A DNA stretch of 38,653 nucleotides. Origin: Chloroflexota bacterium (GTDB taxonomy: Bacteria; Chloroflexota; Anaerolineae; UBA4142). Positions within the stretch are counted from its first letter, which is position 1. Each line of letters opens with the position of its first letter. Made by a program: the position numbers and the translations under genes. Below are positions 37,537-38,653 of the stretch, one piece after another. The notes below the pieces were generated by a model. That model did no database searches and had not been told where the DNA came from. It saw only the letters and a list, made by a program, of their open reading frames with translations. The stretch lies in contig JAMDCU010000076.1 in the NCBI GenBank assembly GCA_023489485.1, positions 1-38,653 of the forward strand, in the 5' to 3' direction.

Positions 37537-38150
37537 TTGAAGTTTTTGACAGCTTCCCGGGAGTCGATCCGCGTGCTCATTCTCTTCCATTGGCTGACCC
37601 CACTTGTCGTTCGTCTCGTCACCTTCCTTGAACATACTCTCCTGCATATCACTCAACCTTCCCGCCATTCAATTGTGTTCAGTACTGCCACCGACGTGAC
37701 ACGCAGTAAAGCTGACCTGGTCGCTGAAAACGCTCTGCTTCGCCAACAACTGATTATCCTTCACCGCCAAGTCAAAAAGCCTACCGTTTCGCAAGCTGAT
37801 CGTCTCTGGCTCGTCCTGCTCGCCAGTCGCGTCAAAAACTGTAAAGAAGCACTCCTCATCTTCAAACCCGACACGCTCCTCCGCTGGCATCGCCACGGGT
37901 TTCATCTCTTCTGGAAATTCAAATCACGCCAGCGCGGCGGTCGTCCCAAACTATCCACGGAAACCGTCGCGCTGATTCGGCGGCTGGTCCAGGAGAATTG
38001 ATGGTGAGAGGCCGAACGCATTCGCGGGGAATTACTCAAGCTGGGTTTGACGGTCGCCAAGCACACCCTTCAGAGATACATCGCGTGCGTGCGCCCGGCC
38101 AAGCACGCTTCGCAAACTTGGGCTATATTCTTGAAGAAAACGGAAAGCCG
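37537..38150 (+). pseudogene. Integrase-core (IS3/IS481-like) transposase N-terminal part with two in-frame TGAs, truncated
   Basis: RSKADLVAENALLRQQLIILHRQVKKPTVSQADRLWLVLLASRVKNCKEALLIFKPDTLLRWHRHGFHLFWKFKSR...GRPKLSTETVALIRRLVQEN*W*EAERIRGELLKLGLTVAKHTLQRYIACVRPAKHASQTWAIFLKK. Confidence 0.7.
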
Positions 38151-38340
38151 ATCCAGCGTCTCGCGTCCATAAGCGATGGAAAAGGCAGTCGGGTCCGAGC
38201 GATGCTCCCCGACCAGTGCAAAGAAACGCGTCTTGCCCGCCCCCAGCAATGCTTGAGCGTCGGCACGGGAGAGCGTGCCCTGGCAGTAACCGTGCACCAA
38301 GACCTTGACTGTTCGACCGTGAAGCGCCGGCGCAACTGAT
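38150..38340 (-). pseudogene. Transposase N-terminal fragment (ISNCY-like)
   Basis: LHGRTVKVLVHGYCQGTLSRADAQALLGAGKTRFFALVGEHRSDPTAFSIAYGRET, abutting the previous remnant in opposite orientation. Confidence 0.35.
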
Positions 38341-38446
38341 CCATCGTTTCCCCTTTTTCGGCTACACCCTAGTACGACAACGTGACTTCACACTCAAGAT
38401 GGTATAATGTTCTTTCCGAGTCATCGGACTGGAAAGAGCGTAGGAC

Positions 38447-38653
38447 GTGATCGTACGGGTTTCGAAAGCGACGCCGCCTCCCTCCGGCCGCAAACCAGGA
38501 CTGAATCTCGCTCCCCGGCAAGTGAGCGGGCTGAAGCAAAAGCTGGTGGCGTACCATCGCCAATATGCGAGTGCGTTTCAGCGTAAGGAACAGCGCTTCT
38601 GGGCGCTGAAGTATATGGAAGGCCAGATGCTCGAGATCGAACGCAAATCGATT
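38447..38653 (+). CDS. IS4/IS701-like transposase, N-terminal part (runs off the window)
   Basis: Open frame from GTG 38447 to the end: ...VSGLKQKLVAYHRQYASAFQRKEQRFWALKYMEGQMLEIERKSI. Confidence 0.55.
   Translation, partial: MIVRVSKATPPPSGRKPGLNLAPRQVSGLKQKLVAYHRQYASAFQRKEQRFWALKYMEGQMLEIERKSI

Noticed and set aside
1905-38007. TGA at expected Trp positions in two transposase remnants (1913-1915; 38005-38007) as a hint of TGA recoding
   Set aside because: Intact genes here use TGA as a real stop in ATGA overlaps (porA/porB, LeuD/lyase) and encode Trp with TGG. The two cases fit decay of dead transposases.
1-38653. CRISPR arrays, tRNA or rRNA genes
   Set aside because: No regularly spaced repeats and no recognisable tRNA or rRNA sequence were seen on reading. 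This is not a tool-based exclusion.

Overview
The window is a roughly 34 kb, almost entirely minus-strand metabolic cluster (about 2.3-36.9 kb). Both edges are transposon and recombinase wreckage. The core is a repeated set of aconitase/LeuC-like large subunits (3), LeuD-like small subunits (4) and isocitrate-lyase/PEP-mutase-superfamily lyases (4 intact plus one 3' remnant). Around them lie one HMGL/homocitrate-synthase-family condensing enzyme (plus a decayed paralog), one MmgE/PrpD protein, two 2-oxoacid:ferredoxin oxidoreductase (POR) sets, a GltD-like flavoprotein with a C-terminal 2x[4Fe-4S] ferredoxin domain, a Dpp/Opp-type ABC transporter scattered through the cluster, a SAM methyltransferase, a MOSC protein and an XRE-cupin regulator at the upstream end. 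No LeuB/Icd-type dehydrogenase is visible. The logic looks like condensation -> dehydration/hydration -> C-C lyase -> ferredoxin-linked oxidation, resembling the methylcitrate cycle or the dimethylmaleate hydratase/dimethylmalate lyase steps of anaerobic nicotinate degradation. The paralog multiplicity and altered LeuD active-site loops suggest undescribed substrates. Several genes carry frameshifts, often at homopolymers (LeuC at 5036-5041; MFS genes at 7.2-10.0 kb). These could be genuine decay or sequence error. All assignments come from reading the sequence and remembered family motifs; no database search was run.
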